From an uncultured Paracoccaceae bacterium (GTDB lineage Bacteria; Pseudomonadota; Alphaproteobacteria; Rhodobacterales; Rhodobacteraceae), in assembly GCA_937895435.1 (NCBI GenBank), contig CALAXT010000067.1, positions 1 through 50,961 of the forward strand: a stretch of DNA of 50,961 bases, in the 5' to 3' direction. Position numbers and translations under genes: made by a program. Below, one piece after another: positions 9,158-18,669 of the stretch. Each line of letters starts with the position of its first letter. Within the stretch, counting starts at the first letter, position 1. Below the pieces are notes generated by a model, which was given only the letters and a program-made list of their open reading frames with translations, ran no database searches and was not told where the DNA came from.

Positions 9158-10825
9158 ATGTCAGATATCGAAATTGCGCGCAAAGCCAATAAAAAGCCTA
9201 TTCAGGAAATCGGTGCCAAGCTTGGCATTCCAAGTGAGCACTTGCTGCCTTTTGGCCATGACAAGGCCAAAGTGTCTGAAGCTTTCATCAAATCGCTCGA
9301 AGGCAAAAAGAATGGGCATTTGGTGCTGGTGACTGCGATCAACCCAACACCAGCTGGTGAAGGTAAGACCACCACAACCGTTGGTCTGGGCGATGGCCTG
9401 AACCGGATTGGCAAGAACGCCGCCATCTGTATCCGCGAAGCCTCGTTGGGGCCGAACTTTGGGATGAAGGGTGGAGCAGCCGGTGGTGGCATGTCGCAGG
9501 TCGTTCCGATGGAAGACATGAACCTGCACTTCACCGGTGATTTTCACGCCATCACCAGCGCGCACAACCTGTTGGCCGCGATGTTGGACAACCACATTTA
9601 TTGGGGCAATGAGCTGGATATTGATATTCGCCGCATTCCCTATCGCCGCGTTATGGATATGAATGATCGCGCCCTGCGTGAGCAGGTGATCAACCTTGGC
9701 GGTGTTGCCAATGGCTTCCCGCGCGAATCAGGGTTTGACATCACCGTTGCATCCGAAGTGATGGCGATTTTGTGTCTGTCGAAAGATCTGCGTGATCTTG
9801 AGCGCCGTCTGGGCGATATCATTGTGGCATATCGTCGCGACCGCTCGCCGGTCTATGCCCGCGATATCAAGGCTGATGGGGCGATGACTGTGCTGCTGCA
9901 GCAAGCGATGCAGCCCAACCTTGTTCAGACGCTTGAAAACAACCCGGCCTTTGTGCACGGCGGGCCGTTCGCCAATATCGCACATGGCTGCAACTCGGTC
10001 GTGGCCACTACCACGGCGTTGAAACTGGCCGATTATGTTGTGACCGAAGCGGGCTTTGGCGCTGACCTTGGTGCTGAGAAATTCTTTGACATCAAGTGCC
10101 GCAAAGCGGGGCTTAAGCCCGAGGCGGTGGTGATTGTGGCCACCGTGCGCGCGATGAAAATGAACGGTGGGGTGGCCAAGGCTGATCTCGGCGCAGAAAA
10201 TGTTGATGCCGTGAAGAACGGTTGTGCCAATTTGGGACAGCACATTGAAAACGTAAAGCAATTTGGCGTGCCGGCGGTGGTTGCGATCAACCATTTCGTG
10301 TCAGACACTGATGCCGAAGTGCAGGCAATCAAAGACTATGTGGCCTCGCAAGGGTCTGAGGCGGTGCTTTGTAAGCATTGGGCCAAGGGCTCGGAAGGAA
10401 TCGAAGATCTGGCCCGCAAGGTCGTGTCATTGGTCGAAAGCGGTGCGGCACAATTCGCACCACTCTACCCCGATGACATGAGCCTGTTTGAGAAAATCGA
10501 AACTATCGCCAAGCGGATTTATCGTGCGGATGAGGTGCTGGCCGATAAGAAAATCCGTGATCAGCTGAAGCAGTGGGAAGAGCAGGGTTACGGCAATTTG
10601 CCGGTCTGTATGGCCAAGACGCAGTATTCATTCACGACAGATCCAAATCGTCGCGGCGCGCCGCGCGGCCACAGTCTGCCGGTGCGCGAAGTGCGCCTGT
10701 CAGCCGGTGCGGGCTTTGTTGTCGTCATCTGCGGCGAAATCATGACAATGCCGGGCTTGCCACGCGTGCCTTCTGCTGAGAACATCCGCATAAACGAGGA
10801 CGGCCTGATCGACGGACTGTTCTGA
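9158..10825 (+). CDS. fhs: Formate--tetrahydrofolate ligase
   Basis: A 555-residue enzyme that joins formate to THF using ATP, giving 10-formyl-THF in the cytoplasm. It has the ATP-binding loop TPAGEGKTT near residue 67, and [16 protein letters not shown] and LHFTGD, all hallmarks of the family, whose usual length is about 557. The start at 9158 is preceded by AAAAGGAA; a longer frame overlapping the previous gene lacks a site. Here it follows oxc, frc and a formyltransferase, so formate released by Frc can enter the C1 pool instead of being oxidised. GTG of the Usp gene follows 15 bp later. Confidence 0.97.
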   Translation: MSDIEIARKANKKPIQEIGAKLGIPSEHLLPFGHDKAKVSEAFIKSLEGKKNGHLVLVTAINPTPAGEGKTTTTVGLGDGLNRIGKNAAICIREASLGPNFGMKGGAAGGGMSQVVPMEDMNLHFTGDFHAITSAHNLLAAMLDNHIYWGNELDIDIRRIPYRRVMDMNDRALREQVINLGGVANGFPRESGFDITVASEVMAILCLSKDLRDLERRLGDIIVAYRRDRSPVYARDIKADGAMTVLLQQAMQPNLVQTLENNPAFVHGGPFANIAHGCNSVVATTTALKLADYVVTEAGFGADLGAEKFFDIKCRKAGLKPEAVVIVATVRAMKMNGGVAKADLGAENVDAVKNGCANLGQHIENVKQFGVPAVVAINHFVSDTDAEVQAIKDYVASQGSEAVLCKHWAKGSEGIEDLARKVVSLVESGAAQFAPLYPDDMSLFEKIETIAKRIYRADEVLADKKIRDQLKQWEEQGYGNLPVCMAKTQYSFTTDPNRRGAPRGHSLPVREVRLSAGAGFVVVICGEIMTMPGLPRVPSAENIRINEDGLIDGLF

Positions 10826-10840
10826 TCTGGGAGGATCGAC

Positions 10841-11698
10841 GTGATACGCAAGATTTTGGTTCCGGTGCGGGGCGACGGCAAGGGCGATAACGTCCTGGCC
10901 CACGCCGCCGCGGTCGCGCATCGTCACGCGGCACATATTGAGGTCATTCATTGTCGGCCCCGGCCGCAAGATTTGATGCCGTTTGGTGTGGCCATACCAG
11001 ATTTTTTGCGCGATCAGGTGATCAAACATTCCTATCAAGTTGCTGATCAGGAAGAGCAGGGCATGCGGGCTGAAGTGGAGGTTTTGGCCCAAAAGCTTAA
11101 TCTCAGTCTGTCAGAAGACCAGATTGGAAAATGCGCCACGGTGTCTTTCGTCGAAGAGGCTGGGCGTCAGGTTGATGTGATCAAACGCCACGGCAGGCTT
11201 GCCGATATGATTGCCGTGGCGAAACCCGACCGAGACCGCAATTTGGGCCACAACACGCTTAAGGCGGCGCTGTTTCATTCTGGCCGGCCTGTGCTGATGT
11301 GCCCGCCGTCACAACAAGCGCCCGTGTCACTGAGTGCAAAGGTCACGATTGCTTGGAATGGCAGCGCGGAATCAGCGCGGGCGCTTTCGCAGTGTAAAAG
11401 CGTGCTGCGGGGGGCTGATCAGGTTTGGGTGCTGTCAAACGGATCAAATGCCGGGGCCGGAACGTCAGTTGAGGAGCTGATTGTTTATCTGGGCTTGCAT
11501 GACATCAAAGCCAGTGTCGAAACATTTTCCCCCAGTAAAAAGACCGGGCCTGAATTGTTGCGCCTGAGCGGTGAGCTTGGGGCGGATATGATGATTATGG
11601 GCGCTTATGGTGACAGCCACGAACGTGAAACCGTTTTTGGTGGAAATACTCAGGCGATTGTTGATGCTGCGACCATGCCGGTGTTGCTCAATCACTGA
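10841..11698 (+). CDS. Tandem universal stress protein
   Basis: A 285-residue protein of two UspA-like domains: residues 1-150 (KILVPVRGDGKGDNVLAHAA) and 160-285 (TIAWNGSAESARALSQC). The C-terminal half ends with the ATP-type motif MGAYGDSHERETVFGG, close to the GxxG...S pattern, so it may bind nucleotide; the N-terminal half lacks it. The start is GTG with GGGAGGA upstream. Usp proteins frequently accompany TRAP and TTT transporter operons, and here the gene sits between fhs and tctC. A role in coupling transport or carbon flux to energy state is only inferred. Confidence 0.9.
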   Translation: MIRKILVPVRGDGKGDNVLAHAAAVAHRHAAHIEVIHCRPRPQDLMPFGVAIPDFLRDQVIKHSYQVADQEEQGMRAEVEVLAQKLNLSLSEDQIGKCATVSFVEEAGRQVDVIKRHGRLADMIAVAKPDRDRNLGHNTLKAALFHSGRPVLMCPPSQQAPVSLSAKVTIAWNGSAESARALSQCKSVLRGADQVWVLSNGSNAGAGTSVEELIVYLGLHDIKASVETFSPSKKTGPELLRLSGELGADMMIMGAYGDSHERETVFGGNTQAIVDAATMPVLLNH

Positions 11699-11706
11699 GA
11701 CGGAAT

Positions 11707-11781
11707 ACGGATTTTGTGGAGGAAATCCGTCGGAATGAAGACCTCAAAAGAAAGGTCTCATAAGCGGTGGGCAAATGCCCA
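11707..11781 (+). other. Three consecutive hairpins between the usp gene and tctC
   Basis: Stem 1 is 11707-11714 with 11723-11730 (8 bp), stem 2 is 11739-11744 with 11753-11758 (6 bp), stem 3 is 11768-11773 with 11776-11781 (6 bp). None is followed by a T-tract, so these look like mRNA processing or stabilising structures that protect the tctC message rather than terminators. Confidence 0.5.
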
Positions 11782-11810
11782 TCAGATTCGAAAAGCCAAG
11801 GGAGGACCAA

Positions 11811-12779
11811 ATGGCTGTAAAATCAAAACTTCTGTCCAAAATTGTTGGAACAGCTGCGCTGGGGCTTATGGCTCTGAGCAGCGTCGCCCATGCTTGGGAG
11901 CCAAACAAACCGGTTGATTTCGTCATCATGGCGGGCGCTGGTGGTGGGGCTGACCAAATTGCGCGTTTCCTGCAATCAGTTGCCGAAAAGAAAGATCTGA
12001 CCAATCGTCCGCTGGTGCCCAACAACAAAGGTGGCGGTTCCGGTGCCGAGGCGCTGATCGCGCTGAACACCACAAAAGATCCCAACCATACTATTTTGGT
12101 GACGTTGAATTCGTTCTTCACCACACCCCTGCGTCAGGCCAATCTTGGCATTGATGTCAGCACCTTTTCCCCAGTTGCAATGATGGGTGTCGACCCGTTC
12201 ATTTTGTGGGTGCACAAAGACAGTGGCATCACCACCTTTGAACAATGGCTGGATGCAGTCAAAGCGTCTGATGATTACATCATGGGCGGCACCGGAAAAG
12301 GCCAAGAAGATTCGCTGGTTATCACCTATCTGAAACAGGCGTTTGGCTTGAAGATTAAGTACATCCCCTACAAAGGTGGCGGGGCGGTTGCCAAGGATCT
12401 GGCAGGTAAGCAGATCATGGCGACTGTGAACAACCCATCGGAAACCAAAGGCTTCTATGCCAATGGCGACGTTGTGCCGCTGCTGTCTTTCTCGGATGAG
12501 CGTATGCCGGCTTTCCCGGATGTGCCGACCATCAAAGAAAAGGGTCAGGACTTCAGCTACTATAACCAGCGTGCCGTTGTTGGTGCGCCTGGGCAATCTG
12601 CCGAGGCTTCTGCCTATTACCAGACTCTCTTCAAAACCATTTATGAAAGCCAAGAGTGGCAGGATTATATGACATCCGAAAGCCTTTCACCGCTTTGGAT
12701 GAACCCAGAAGAGCAAAAGGCCTATTGGGGTGTTCAGGTTGACCGCCACAAAAAGTTGCTCGCCGAGATGGGCGAGTAA
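11811..12779 (+). CDS. tctC: TTT transporter periplasmic binding protein
   Basis: A 322-residue tripartite tricarboxylate transporter receptor (Bug family). A signal peptide covers about residues 1-28, ending AHA before WEPNKP. The mature start PVDFVIMAGAGGGADQIAR is the conserved first ligand loop. The start at 11811 has GGGAGGA; an upstream ATG at 11775 does not. It is followed by tctB and tctA. Bug proteins bind mono- and dicarboxylates through few contacts, so substrate cannot be read from sequence; linkage to oxc and frc makes oxalate or a related small diacid the leading candidate. Confidence 0.93.
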   Translation: MAVKSKLLSKIVGTAALGLMALSSVAHAWEPNKPVDFVIMAGAGGGADQIARFLQSVAEKKDLTNRPLVPNNKGGGSGAEALIALNTTKDPNHTILVTLNSFFTTPLRQANLGIDVSTFSPVAMMGVDPFILWVHKDSGITTFEQWLDAVKASDDYIMGGTGKGQEDSLVITYLKQAFGLKIKYIPYKGGGAVAKDLAGKQIMATVNNPSETKGFYANGDVVPLLSFSDERMPAFPDVPTIKEKGQDFSYYNQRAVVGAPGQSAEASAYYQTLFKTIYESQEWQDYMTSESLSPLWMNPEEQKAYWGVQVDRHKKLLAEMGE

Positions 12780-12820
12780 CAGCCTAAACTGGTAAAAATC
12801 AGGGCCATTGGGAGATAACA

Positions 12821-13324
12821 ATGCGGCGCGGAGAGTTTATTACGGCAGGTATTCTGGCCGTCCTTTCAATCTATATGATGTGGAAAAGCACCGAACTTGA
12901 CGTCGGTTACATCAGCGGCGAAGGGCCGGGCGGGGGGGCGTGGCCGTTCTGGCTCTCCGCGATCATGTTGGTCTGCACGGGCCTGATTGCATATAATGCG
13001 GTAAGGCGGACAAGTCCGCCTTCCCAATCCACTGAACCGGTTCTGGATGCCGAGGGTCGCAAGACGCTTATTCAGGTTTTCGGTGGAATTTTCGCTTTTG
13101 TGGCGCTTGTGGGCATCATTTCGATGTACGGCGCGATGATGGTTTTCCTGTTCTATTATCTGTGGTTCCTGGGTCGTCACAGTTTGAAACTGTCTGCTGC
13201 GATCGCACTGATCACACCGGTGGTGTTCTTCTTCTTCTTTGAAGCATTGATGCGTGTGACGATGCCAAAGGGCATGGGCTTTACCGAGCCGCTCTTCAAC
13301 TGGCTCAACACGATCATTTATTGA
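12821..13324 (+). CDS. tctB: TTT transporter small membrane subunit
   Basis: A 167-residue integral membrane protein with about four hydrophobic segments (near residues 5-22, 42-60, 82-112 and 120-145), the typical size and layout of TctB. It carries the poorly conserved small subunit role alongside TctA in the inner membrane. It starts at an ATG after GGGAGATAAC, 41 bp after tctC, and precedes tctA by 47 bp. Assignment rests on topology and position more than on motifs. Confidence 0.9.
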   Translation: MRRGEFITAGILAVLSIYMMWKSTELDVGYISGEGPGGGAWPFWLSAIMLVCTGLIAYNAVRRTSPPSQSTEPVLDAEGRKTLIQVFGGIFAFVALVGIISMYGAMMVFLFYYLWFLGRHSLKLSAAIALITPVVFFFFFEALMRVTMPKGMGFTEPLFNWLNTIIY

Positions 13325-13371
13325 ACACTGGAAAACTGAGCCCGTAAGGGACGAGGGAGCTTAGCAAAGCC

Positions 13372-14892
13372 ATGGATATTCTCGCACTTCTGTCCGGCGG
13401 CCTGTTAGAGGCGCTGCAACCTATAAACCTGCTGCTGATCATCTTAGGCGTCACACTGGGTCTGTTTATTGGTATGATGCCCGGTTTGGGGTCTGTGAAC
13501 GGTGTTGCCATCTTGCTGCCGATCACCTTTTTGGTGCCGCCGGCCTCGGCCATTATCTTTCTTGCCGCGATTTACTATGGGGCGATGTATGGGGGGGCGA
13601 TCAGCTCGATTACCCTTGGCATTCCCGGCGCCTCAACGGCGGTTGCAACAACATTTGATGGCAGACCGCTGGCCATGAAGGGCAAGGCCAGCCTTGCGTT
13701 GGTAACTGCTGCAGTGGCATCTTTTGTTGGCGGCACGGTGTCGATTGTGCTTTTCACCGCCTTTGCGCCATTGCTGGCCTCGGTTGCGCTTAGCTTTGGG
13801 TCGCCTGAAATTTTCGCCCTGATGCTGCTGGCATTTGCCACATTTGTTGGTCTGGGGGGCGATGATATTCCCAAGACTATTTTGTCGATCTGTCTAGGGC
13901 TTGTGTTTGCCGCCGTTGGTTTCGATGAGATATCTGGCGCGCCACGTTTGGTCTTCCTTGATATTTCAGGCTTTTTGCATGGCATCAACTTCTTGGTTCT
14001 GGCCATCGGTGTTTACGGTATCGGCGAAATGCTTTGGACGCTTGATACAACGCGGGGCAAGATCACCTCGACCGAGGCCAAGATGTCGTTAAAAGGTATT
14101 GTTGCCGATACCAAGCAGTCGCTGGTGGAGGGCTGGCGCGGCATGACGATTGGTTCGTTCTTGGGCTTTTTTGTGGGCATTCTGCCTGCTGCTGGGGCAA
14201 CGCCCGGCTCGCTGATGTCTTATGGCGTGGCCAAGCTTATGTCGAAAAAACCTGAGTCTTATGGCCAGGGTAACCCTGATGGTGTTGCCGCGCCCGAGGC
14301 TGCGAACAATTCGGCCTCAACCGGTTCCATGCTGCCGATGCTGACACTTGGGATCCCTGGGTCGCCAACAACCGCCATTTTGCTTGGTGGGATGGTGATC
14401 TGGGGGCTGACGCCCGGGCCGCGCCTTTTTGCTGAACAGCCCGAGTTTGTCTGGGGCCTGATTGGGTCGTTCTATGTGTCGAACTTCTTCGCCCTGGTGG
14501 TCAACCTGTCGTTCATCCCACTGTTTATCTGGATGCTGCGGATGCCCTTTACCATTTTGGCGCCAATGATCTTTGTGCTGTCGATTGTGGGGGGCTATGC
14601 TGCCACCAAAGACATGCATGATGTTTGGCTGATGCTGGGCTTTGGGCTGAGCGCATTTTTCCTGCGTAAATTCGACTATCCTCTGGCGCCAGCGGTGCTG
14701 GCCATCGTGCTGGGCCCAATTGCTGAACCCACGTTGCGTCAGTCGCTTTTGCTGTCATCAGGGGATCCGATGATCTTTTTGAACCGTCCGATTGCCGGGC
14801 CGATCACGGTGATTGCCATCATTTTGATCCTGTTGCCGCTGCTAAAGGTGATCAAAAACAAAATGTCGTCGTCCGGTATGAAAAACGCCTGA
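13372..14892 (+). CDS. tctA: TTT transporter large membrane subunit
   Basis: A 506-residue polytopic permease with the family signatures GMMPGLGSVNGVA near residue 33, YYGAMYGGAISSI and the matching second-half repeat GILPAAGATPGSLMSYG near residue 268, plus GIPGSPTTAILLGG near 326. The two-repeat organisation and length are normal for TctA. It uses the ion gradient to import a carboxylate delivered by TctC. It is the last gene of the oxalate operon: a strong terminator follows 28 bp after the stop. Confidence 0.95.
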   Translation: MDILALLSGGLLEALQPINLLLIILGVTLGLFIGMMPGLGSVNGVAILLPITFLVPPASAIIFLAAIYYGAMYGGAISSITLGIPGASTAVATTFDGRPLAMKGKASLALVTAAVASFVGGTVSIVLFTAFAPLLASVALSFGSPEIFALMLLAFATFVGLGGDDIPKTILSICLGLVFAAVGFDEISGAPRLVFLDISGFLHGINFLVLAIGVYGIGEMLWTLDTTRGKITSTEAKMSLKGIVADTKQSLVEGWRGMTIGSFLGFFVGILPAAGATPGSLMSYGVAKLMSKKPESYGQGNPDGVAAPEAANNSASTGSMLPMLTLGIPGSPTTAILLGGMVIWGLTPGPRLFAEQPEFVWGLIGSFYVSNFFALVVNLSFIPLFIWMLRMPFTILAPMIFVLSIVGGYAATKDMHDVWLMLGFGLSAFFLRKFDYPLAPAVLAIVLGPIAEPTLRQSLLLSSGDPMIFLNRPIAGPITVIAIILILLPLLKVIKNKMSSSGMKNA

Positions 14893-14919
14893 CGTGTATG
14901 GTTTGATCTGCGTATTTGT

Positions 14920-14961
14920 TTGGGGCGGCGGTGGTGTACACGGCCGCCCCAATTTCTATTT
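14920..14961 (+). terminator. Terminator of the oxalate/TTT operon
   Basis: A 10-bp GC-rich stem (14920-14929 with 14943-14952), a 13-nt loop and a TTTCTATTT tract. It closes the operon that begins with the GntR gene. Confidence 0.85.
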
Positions 14962-14994
14962 CGGCTCTGTCTTTATGCGCTGGGGGATTGCTGA

Positions 14995-16761
14995 ATGCCG
15001 CACCAACATATGCCGCCAGATGATGATGAACATGATGCCTGGAACCCGGGGCTGACATCGGCCCTGCCACGGGCACTGCTGCCGAGCGTCACGCTCTATC
15101 GTCCGGGCAATGCCAGCACCCGCTATAAAGATGCCAAAGAGGCCGCTGACTTTTGTGGGATGAAACCCCAAGAACTCAGCGCGCTGACCGCTCGCCGTCT
15201 GGCCATGCATGAAGTATTGATCCGCGTTACCGCTGATCTTTATGTGTCTGACGGCCCAGCCTATGAGGCGCTGGGGTTGAAACTGCGCGGCATGGCCGGG
15301 CAAATTCTGCACACCCACATCATGCCCGAAATGGGCGCCATCGAGGCAGAGTTTGCTGCCCTGCGCACGCGGGTTGAGGCGGCGCTGGCGGCCCGATTGG
15401 ACTGTGATGTTTTCACTTACACCCAGCCCAGTCATCAGCCGACCGGCTGGTGGGCGCGCAGATGGGGCGTCAAAAAAAAGATCCCTGCACAGACCGAGCC
15501 GCCGGAATTCGCAGCACTGGCGCGCTGGCAGGCAATGCGTGCGCAGACGACCTGCCCGTTTGAGCGCGCCTGCCTGAAGGCGCTGCACATCATTGTCAGT
15601 GGTATCTTAGGCCAGCATGGCGCTTTGATGGCCGATAAGGCGCTGGTGATCCGGCTGGCAGCCAATTTGGTGTGTAACTCTTATGGCAGCCGCGAAATCG
15701 GTGCGTTGATTACCCCAATATTTTTGCGTGCTGTCCAAACTGAGGGCTATCGCTTGCTGCCCTTTCAAAAAGAACCCTTCGTGATGAATGTCAAAGGCGC
15801 GTCAGGTGCGGGCAAAAGCACCATCCGGCCCTTACAGCGCGAATTGGCCGAGCGTATGGGCATTCGCTGGGAGGATTTTGCACTGGTCAGCCCCGATTAC
15901 TGGCGGAAATTCCTGTTGGATTACGGGTCAATGGGCAAAGATTACAAATATGCCGCGATGCTGACTGGGCAGGAATTGGAAATTATTGATAAAAAACTTG
16001 ATCTTTACATGGAAGAAAAGGCCCGTCGGGCGGAAATGCCACATTTGCTGATTGATCGGTTCCGCTTTGATAGTTTCACCCCCAGCACGACGCACCCGCA
16101 AGAGGGGCGGCTGCTCAGCCGGTTTGGCCACACGGTTTTCATGTTTTTTATCATAACGCCGCCAACCGAAACGGTTGAGCGGGCGTGGAAACGGGGGCTG
16201 GCCACAGGCCGCTATAAGGCTGTTGATGATCTGCTTTACCATAACATCGAAGCTTATACGGGTATGCCCCAGCTCTTTTTATCGTGGGTCAATCGTAAGC
16301 CGCAAAAGGTTCATTTTGAATTTTTGGACAATAATGTGCCCTATGGCAGCCGCCCACGCACGGTGGCTTTTGGGTGGAATGGTGAGATCACTGTTCTTGA
16401 TCCTGCCTGTATGCGGCGTCTGACAGGCTATCGCCACATCAATGTCAATGCGACGCGGGCCGATGATGTTTATCAAAAACCAACCGCCCCGCAGGAAGAT
16501 ATTTTGATCAAGTTTTCTGAAAATATTCAAAACATGCGCTTTGTAGACCCTGACACGCGCCAGCTTTCAGCCGCAATCAAAGATGGGGTCTGTGTGTATG
16601 AGCGTGATGGGTTCTTGGCCCAAAACGGTTTGCGCGCCCTGACGGCAGTTGCCGCCAATAACGATAGCTCTGCGGCCAATCTGTCTGCTGATCTGGTGGC
16701 AGAGCAGAAATATACGGTGGGCGCGTGGTCTTCTGCGAAAAGCTTGAATCCTGCGCCCTGA
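14995..16761 (+). CDS. Large P-loop protein of unknown function
   Basis: I do not recognise this 588-residue protein. The first 250 residues are mostly helical with no clear domain. A Walker A motif GASGAGKST starts at residue 268, followed by a segment around SPDYWRKFLLDYGSMG and a stretch around HLLIDRFRFD that could act as Walker B. The order of P-loop, SPDYWR and acidic helix resembles zeta-toxin/kinase-type phosphotransferases in outline only. GGGGGA precedes the ATG. It is separated from the tct operon by a terminator. Its stop codon directly abuts the stop of the convergent oxidoreductase gene, leaving no room for a terminator. A kinase-like activity is a guess. Confidence 0.8.
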   Translation: MPHQHMPPDDDEHDAWNPGLTSALPRALLPSVTLYRPGNASTRYKDAKEAADFCGMKPQELSALTARRLAMHEVLIRVTADLYVSDGPAYEALGLKLRGMAGQILHTHIMPEMGAIEAEFAALRTRVEAALAARLDCDVFTYTQPSHQPTGWWARRWGVKKKIPAQTEPPEFAALARWQAMRAQTTCPFERACLKALHIIVSGILGQHGALMADKALVIRLAANLVCNSYGSREIGALITPIFLRAVQTEGYRLLPFQKEPFVMNVKGASGAGKSTIRPLQRELAERMGIRWEDFALVSPDYWRKFLLDYGSMGKDYKYAAMLTGQELEIIDKKLDLYMEEKARRAEMPHLLIDRFRFDSFTPSTTHPQEGRLLSRFGHTVFMFFIITPPTETVERAWKRGLATGRYKAVDDLLYHNIEAYTGMPQLFLSWVNRKPQKVHFEFLDNNVPYGSRPRTVAFGWNGEITVLDPACMRRLTGYRHINVNATRADDVYQKPTAPQEDILIKFSENIQNMRFVDPDTRQLSAAIKDGVCVYERDGFLAQNGLRALTAVAANNDSSAANLSADLVAEQKYTVGAWSSAKSLNPAP

Positions 16762-17751
16762 TTAAAGGCTGGGCGACAGCAGAATTTTGCCGCGATGGCT
16801 GGCGGCCTCCATCATTTTGTGGGCTTCAGCTGCCGATTCAAATCCAAATACCTTGTGGGTTTGCGCTGCCAGCCGCCCTTGGCCAAACATTGGCCAGACT
16901 TGGGCGCGCAGCTCAGCTGCGACTGCTGATTTGAACGTGTCGGGGCGGGTTCTTAGGGTTGAACCGGTATAGGTCAGGCGCTTTAGCATGATCGGCATCA
17001 AATTGATTTCAACCTTTGATCCTGCATTAAAGGCCAATTGCACAATGCGCGCATCGTGATTGGCGGCTTTTATATTGCGCTCAACATAAGGCCCTCCGAT
17101 GATGTCCAAAATCAGATCAGCGCCACCTGCGGCACGCACAATTTCAACAAAATCTTCTTCATGGTAATTGATTGCACGGGTTGCCCCCAGTGCTTCGACA
17201 TAGGCGCAATCGTCTGGGTTGGCGCAGGTGGCAAAGACCTTGAAGCCTAGGTGATGGCCCAGCTGAACGGCTGTCGATCCAATCCCCCCGGCACCGCCAT
17301 GCACCAACAAGGTCTGACCGGCTTGGCGCGGTTGATTAAAGAACAGATTGCTCCACACGGTGAAATACGTCTCGCAAAGCCCGGCTGCATCGCCCAGCGC
17401 CACACCCTGTGGAATTGGCAAACAATGCGCAGCCTCTACTGCTACAAATTCGGCGTAGCCACCGCCATTGGTCAGACCGCACAGCTCATCGCCGAGCTCC
17501 CATCCGCTGACATCAGTGCCGATGGCTGCAACTGTGCCCGACACCTCAAGCCCCAGAAGATCCGATGCACCCTTTGGCGCTGGGTAATGCCCACGTCGCT
17601 GCACCAGGTCGGGGCCATTTATGCCTGCGCTCGCCACCTTGATCAAAATCTCAGAGGGGCCAACCGTTGGCAGAGGGCGCTGTGCCACAACCAACACCTC
17701 GGGCGTGCCCGTACCATTCATTTCTATAACCTTCATGGTGCTGGGCAACAT
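16762..17751 (-). CDS. NADPH:quinone oxidoreductase (MDR superfamily, PIG3-like)
   Basis: A 329-residue zinc-independent medium-chain dehydrogenase. Features: N-terminal catalytic GroES-like fold with INGPDLVQRRGHYP, the NADPH-binding Rossmann motif HGGAGGIGSTAVQ near residue 145, and LRTRPDTFK in the C-terminal part, all typical of PIG3/TIGR02824-type quinone reductases. The zinc-binding cysteines of alcohol dehydrogenases are absent. The ATG at 17751 is preceded by GGAG; a TTG four codons upstream would overlap that site. It lies downstream of the FAH gene on the same strand but is separated by a terminator. Confidence 0.9.
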   Translation of the reverse strand: MLPSTMKVIEMNGTGTPEVLVVAQRPLPTVGPSEILIKVASAGINGPDLVQRRGHYPAPKGASDLLGLEVSGTVAAIGTDVSGWELGDELCGLTNGGGYAEFVAVEAAHCLPIPQGVALGDAAGLCETYFTVWSNLFFNQPRQAGQTLLVHGGAGGIGSTAVQLGHHLGFKVFATCANPDDCAYVEALGATRAINYHEEDFVEIVRAAGGADLILDIIGGPYVERNIKAANHDARIVQLAFNAGSKVEINLMPIMLKRLTYTGSTLRTRPDTFKSAVAAELRAQVWPMFGQGRLAAQTHKVFGFESAAEAHKMMEAASHRGKILLSPSL

Positions 17752-17876
17752 ATTGATCTCCAATCAGAATTGCAGTTTCATTTCATGTCTGAGACGCGTA
17801 TTAACGATACCCCCCACCCCGTAGGTTGGCAAACAAAAAGCCTAAATTTTCTGCCAAAGGGGCTGGGTGTTGGGCC

Positions 17877-17906
17877 AAAAAATGGCCCGCCAAAGGCGGG
17901 CCATTT
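17877..17906 (-). terminator. Terminator after the FAH gene
   Basis: A perfect 12-bp stem (17880-17891 with 17895-17906, AAA loop) followed on the minus strand by six T residues. It ends the FAH transcript before the quinone oxidoreductase gene. Confidence 0.9.
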
Positions 17907-17950
17907 GTGATGCAATGAATTTAACACGCAGCTTTCGTGCGTGAAGGGGG

Positions 17951-18637
17951 TCAGACCACCCGCACTTCTACTGAGCCCAGACCTGCTGCCGACATCACCA
18001 TAACATCGCCGCGCTGCACCGGGCCCACGCCTGACGGGGTGCCTGACATGATCACGTCGCCTGCGGCGAGTTCAAAATACTCGGAAAGATATGAAATCAT
18101 TTCGGGCACTTTCCAGATCATCTGGTTGATGTCGCCCTCTTGGCGGATCTGGCCATTTACCTTCAACTCAATCCGGCCATGATCAATGTGCCCGACTTCG
18201 GCAACGGTATGCAGAGGACCAGAGGGGCCTGAGCGTTCAAACGCCTTGCCGATTTCCCACGGACGGCCCAGTTTCTTTGCCTCACCCTGCAAATCGCGGC
18301 GGGTCATATCAAGGCAAACACCATAGCCAAACACATGGTCTAGCGCCTGATCAACCGGGATATTGGTGCCACCTGATTTCAGGGCAACGGCCATCTCAAC
18401 CTCAAAATGCACATCGTTGGAATGCGCAGGATAGGGGAACTCACCCGTCAAATCGATGTTATTGGGGTTTTTTTGGAAAAAGAACGGCGCCTCTCGGTTT
18501 GGATCGCCACCCATTTCGATGGTGTGGGCGGCATAGTTGCGCCCGATGCAATAGATGCGGCGGACGGGAAACAACGCATCCGACCCTGCCACAGGCAAGG
18601 TGGGCACCGGTGGCAGTTCAATCACATAGTTCGACAT
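17951..18637 (-). CDS. FAH-family hydrolase, fumarylpyruvate hydrolase-like
   Basis: A 228-residue single-domain fumarylacetoacetate-hydrolase-fold enzyme. RIYCIGRNYAAH, EAPFFFQK and the metal-binding acidic pair in VHFEVEMAV match the pattern of fumarylpyruvate hydrolases (gentisate pathway, NagK) and related acylpyruvate hydrolases. The C-terminal SGTPSGVGPV is conserved in the family. It is transcribed divergently from a FadR-type regulator and an ABC importer, which suggests it acts on a compound brought in by that importer. No gentisate dioxygenase is present in the window, so the true substrate could be another 2,4-diketo acid. Confidence 0.88.
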   Translation of the reverse strand: MSNYVIELPPVPTLPVAGSDALFPVRRIYCIGRNYAAHTIEMGGDPNREAPFFFQKNPNNIDLTGEFPYPAHSNDVHFEVEMAVALKSGGTNIPVDQALDHVFGYGVCLDMTRRDLQGEAKKLGRPWEIGKAFERSGPSGPLHTVAEVGHIDHGRIELKVNGQIRQEGDINQMIWKVPEMISYLSEYFELAAGDVIMSGTPSGVGPVQRGDVMVMSAAGLGSVEVRVV

Positions 18638-18669
18638 TCAGGGCTCCATTTTCCAACTAGGTTCAGAAA

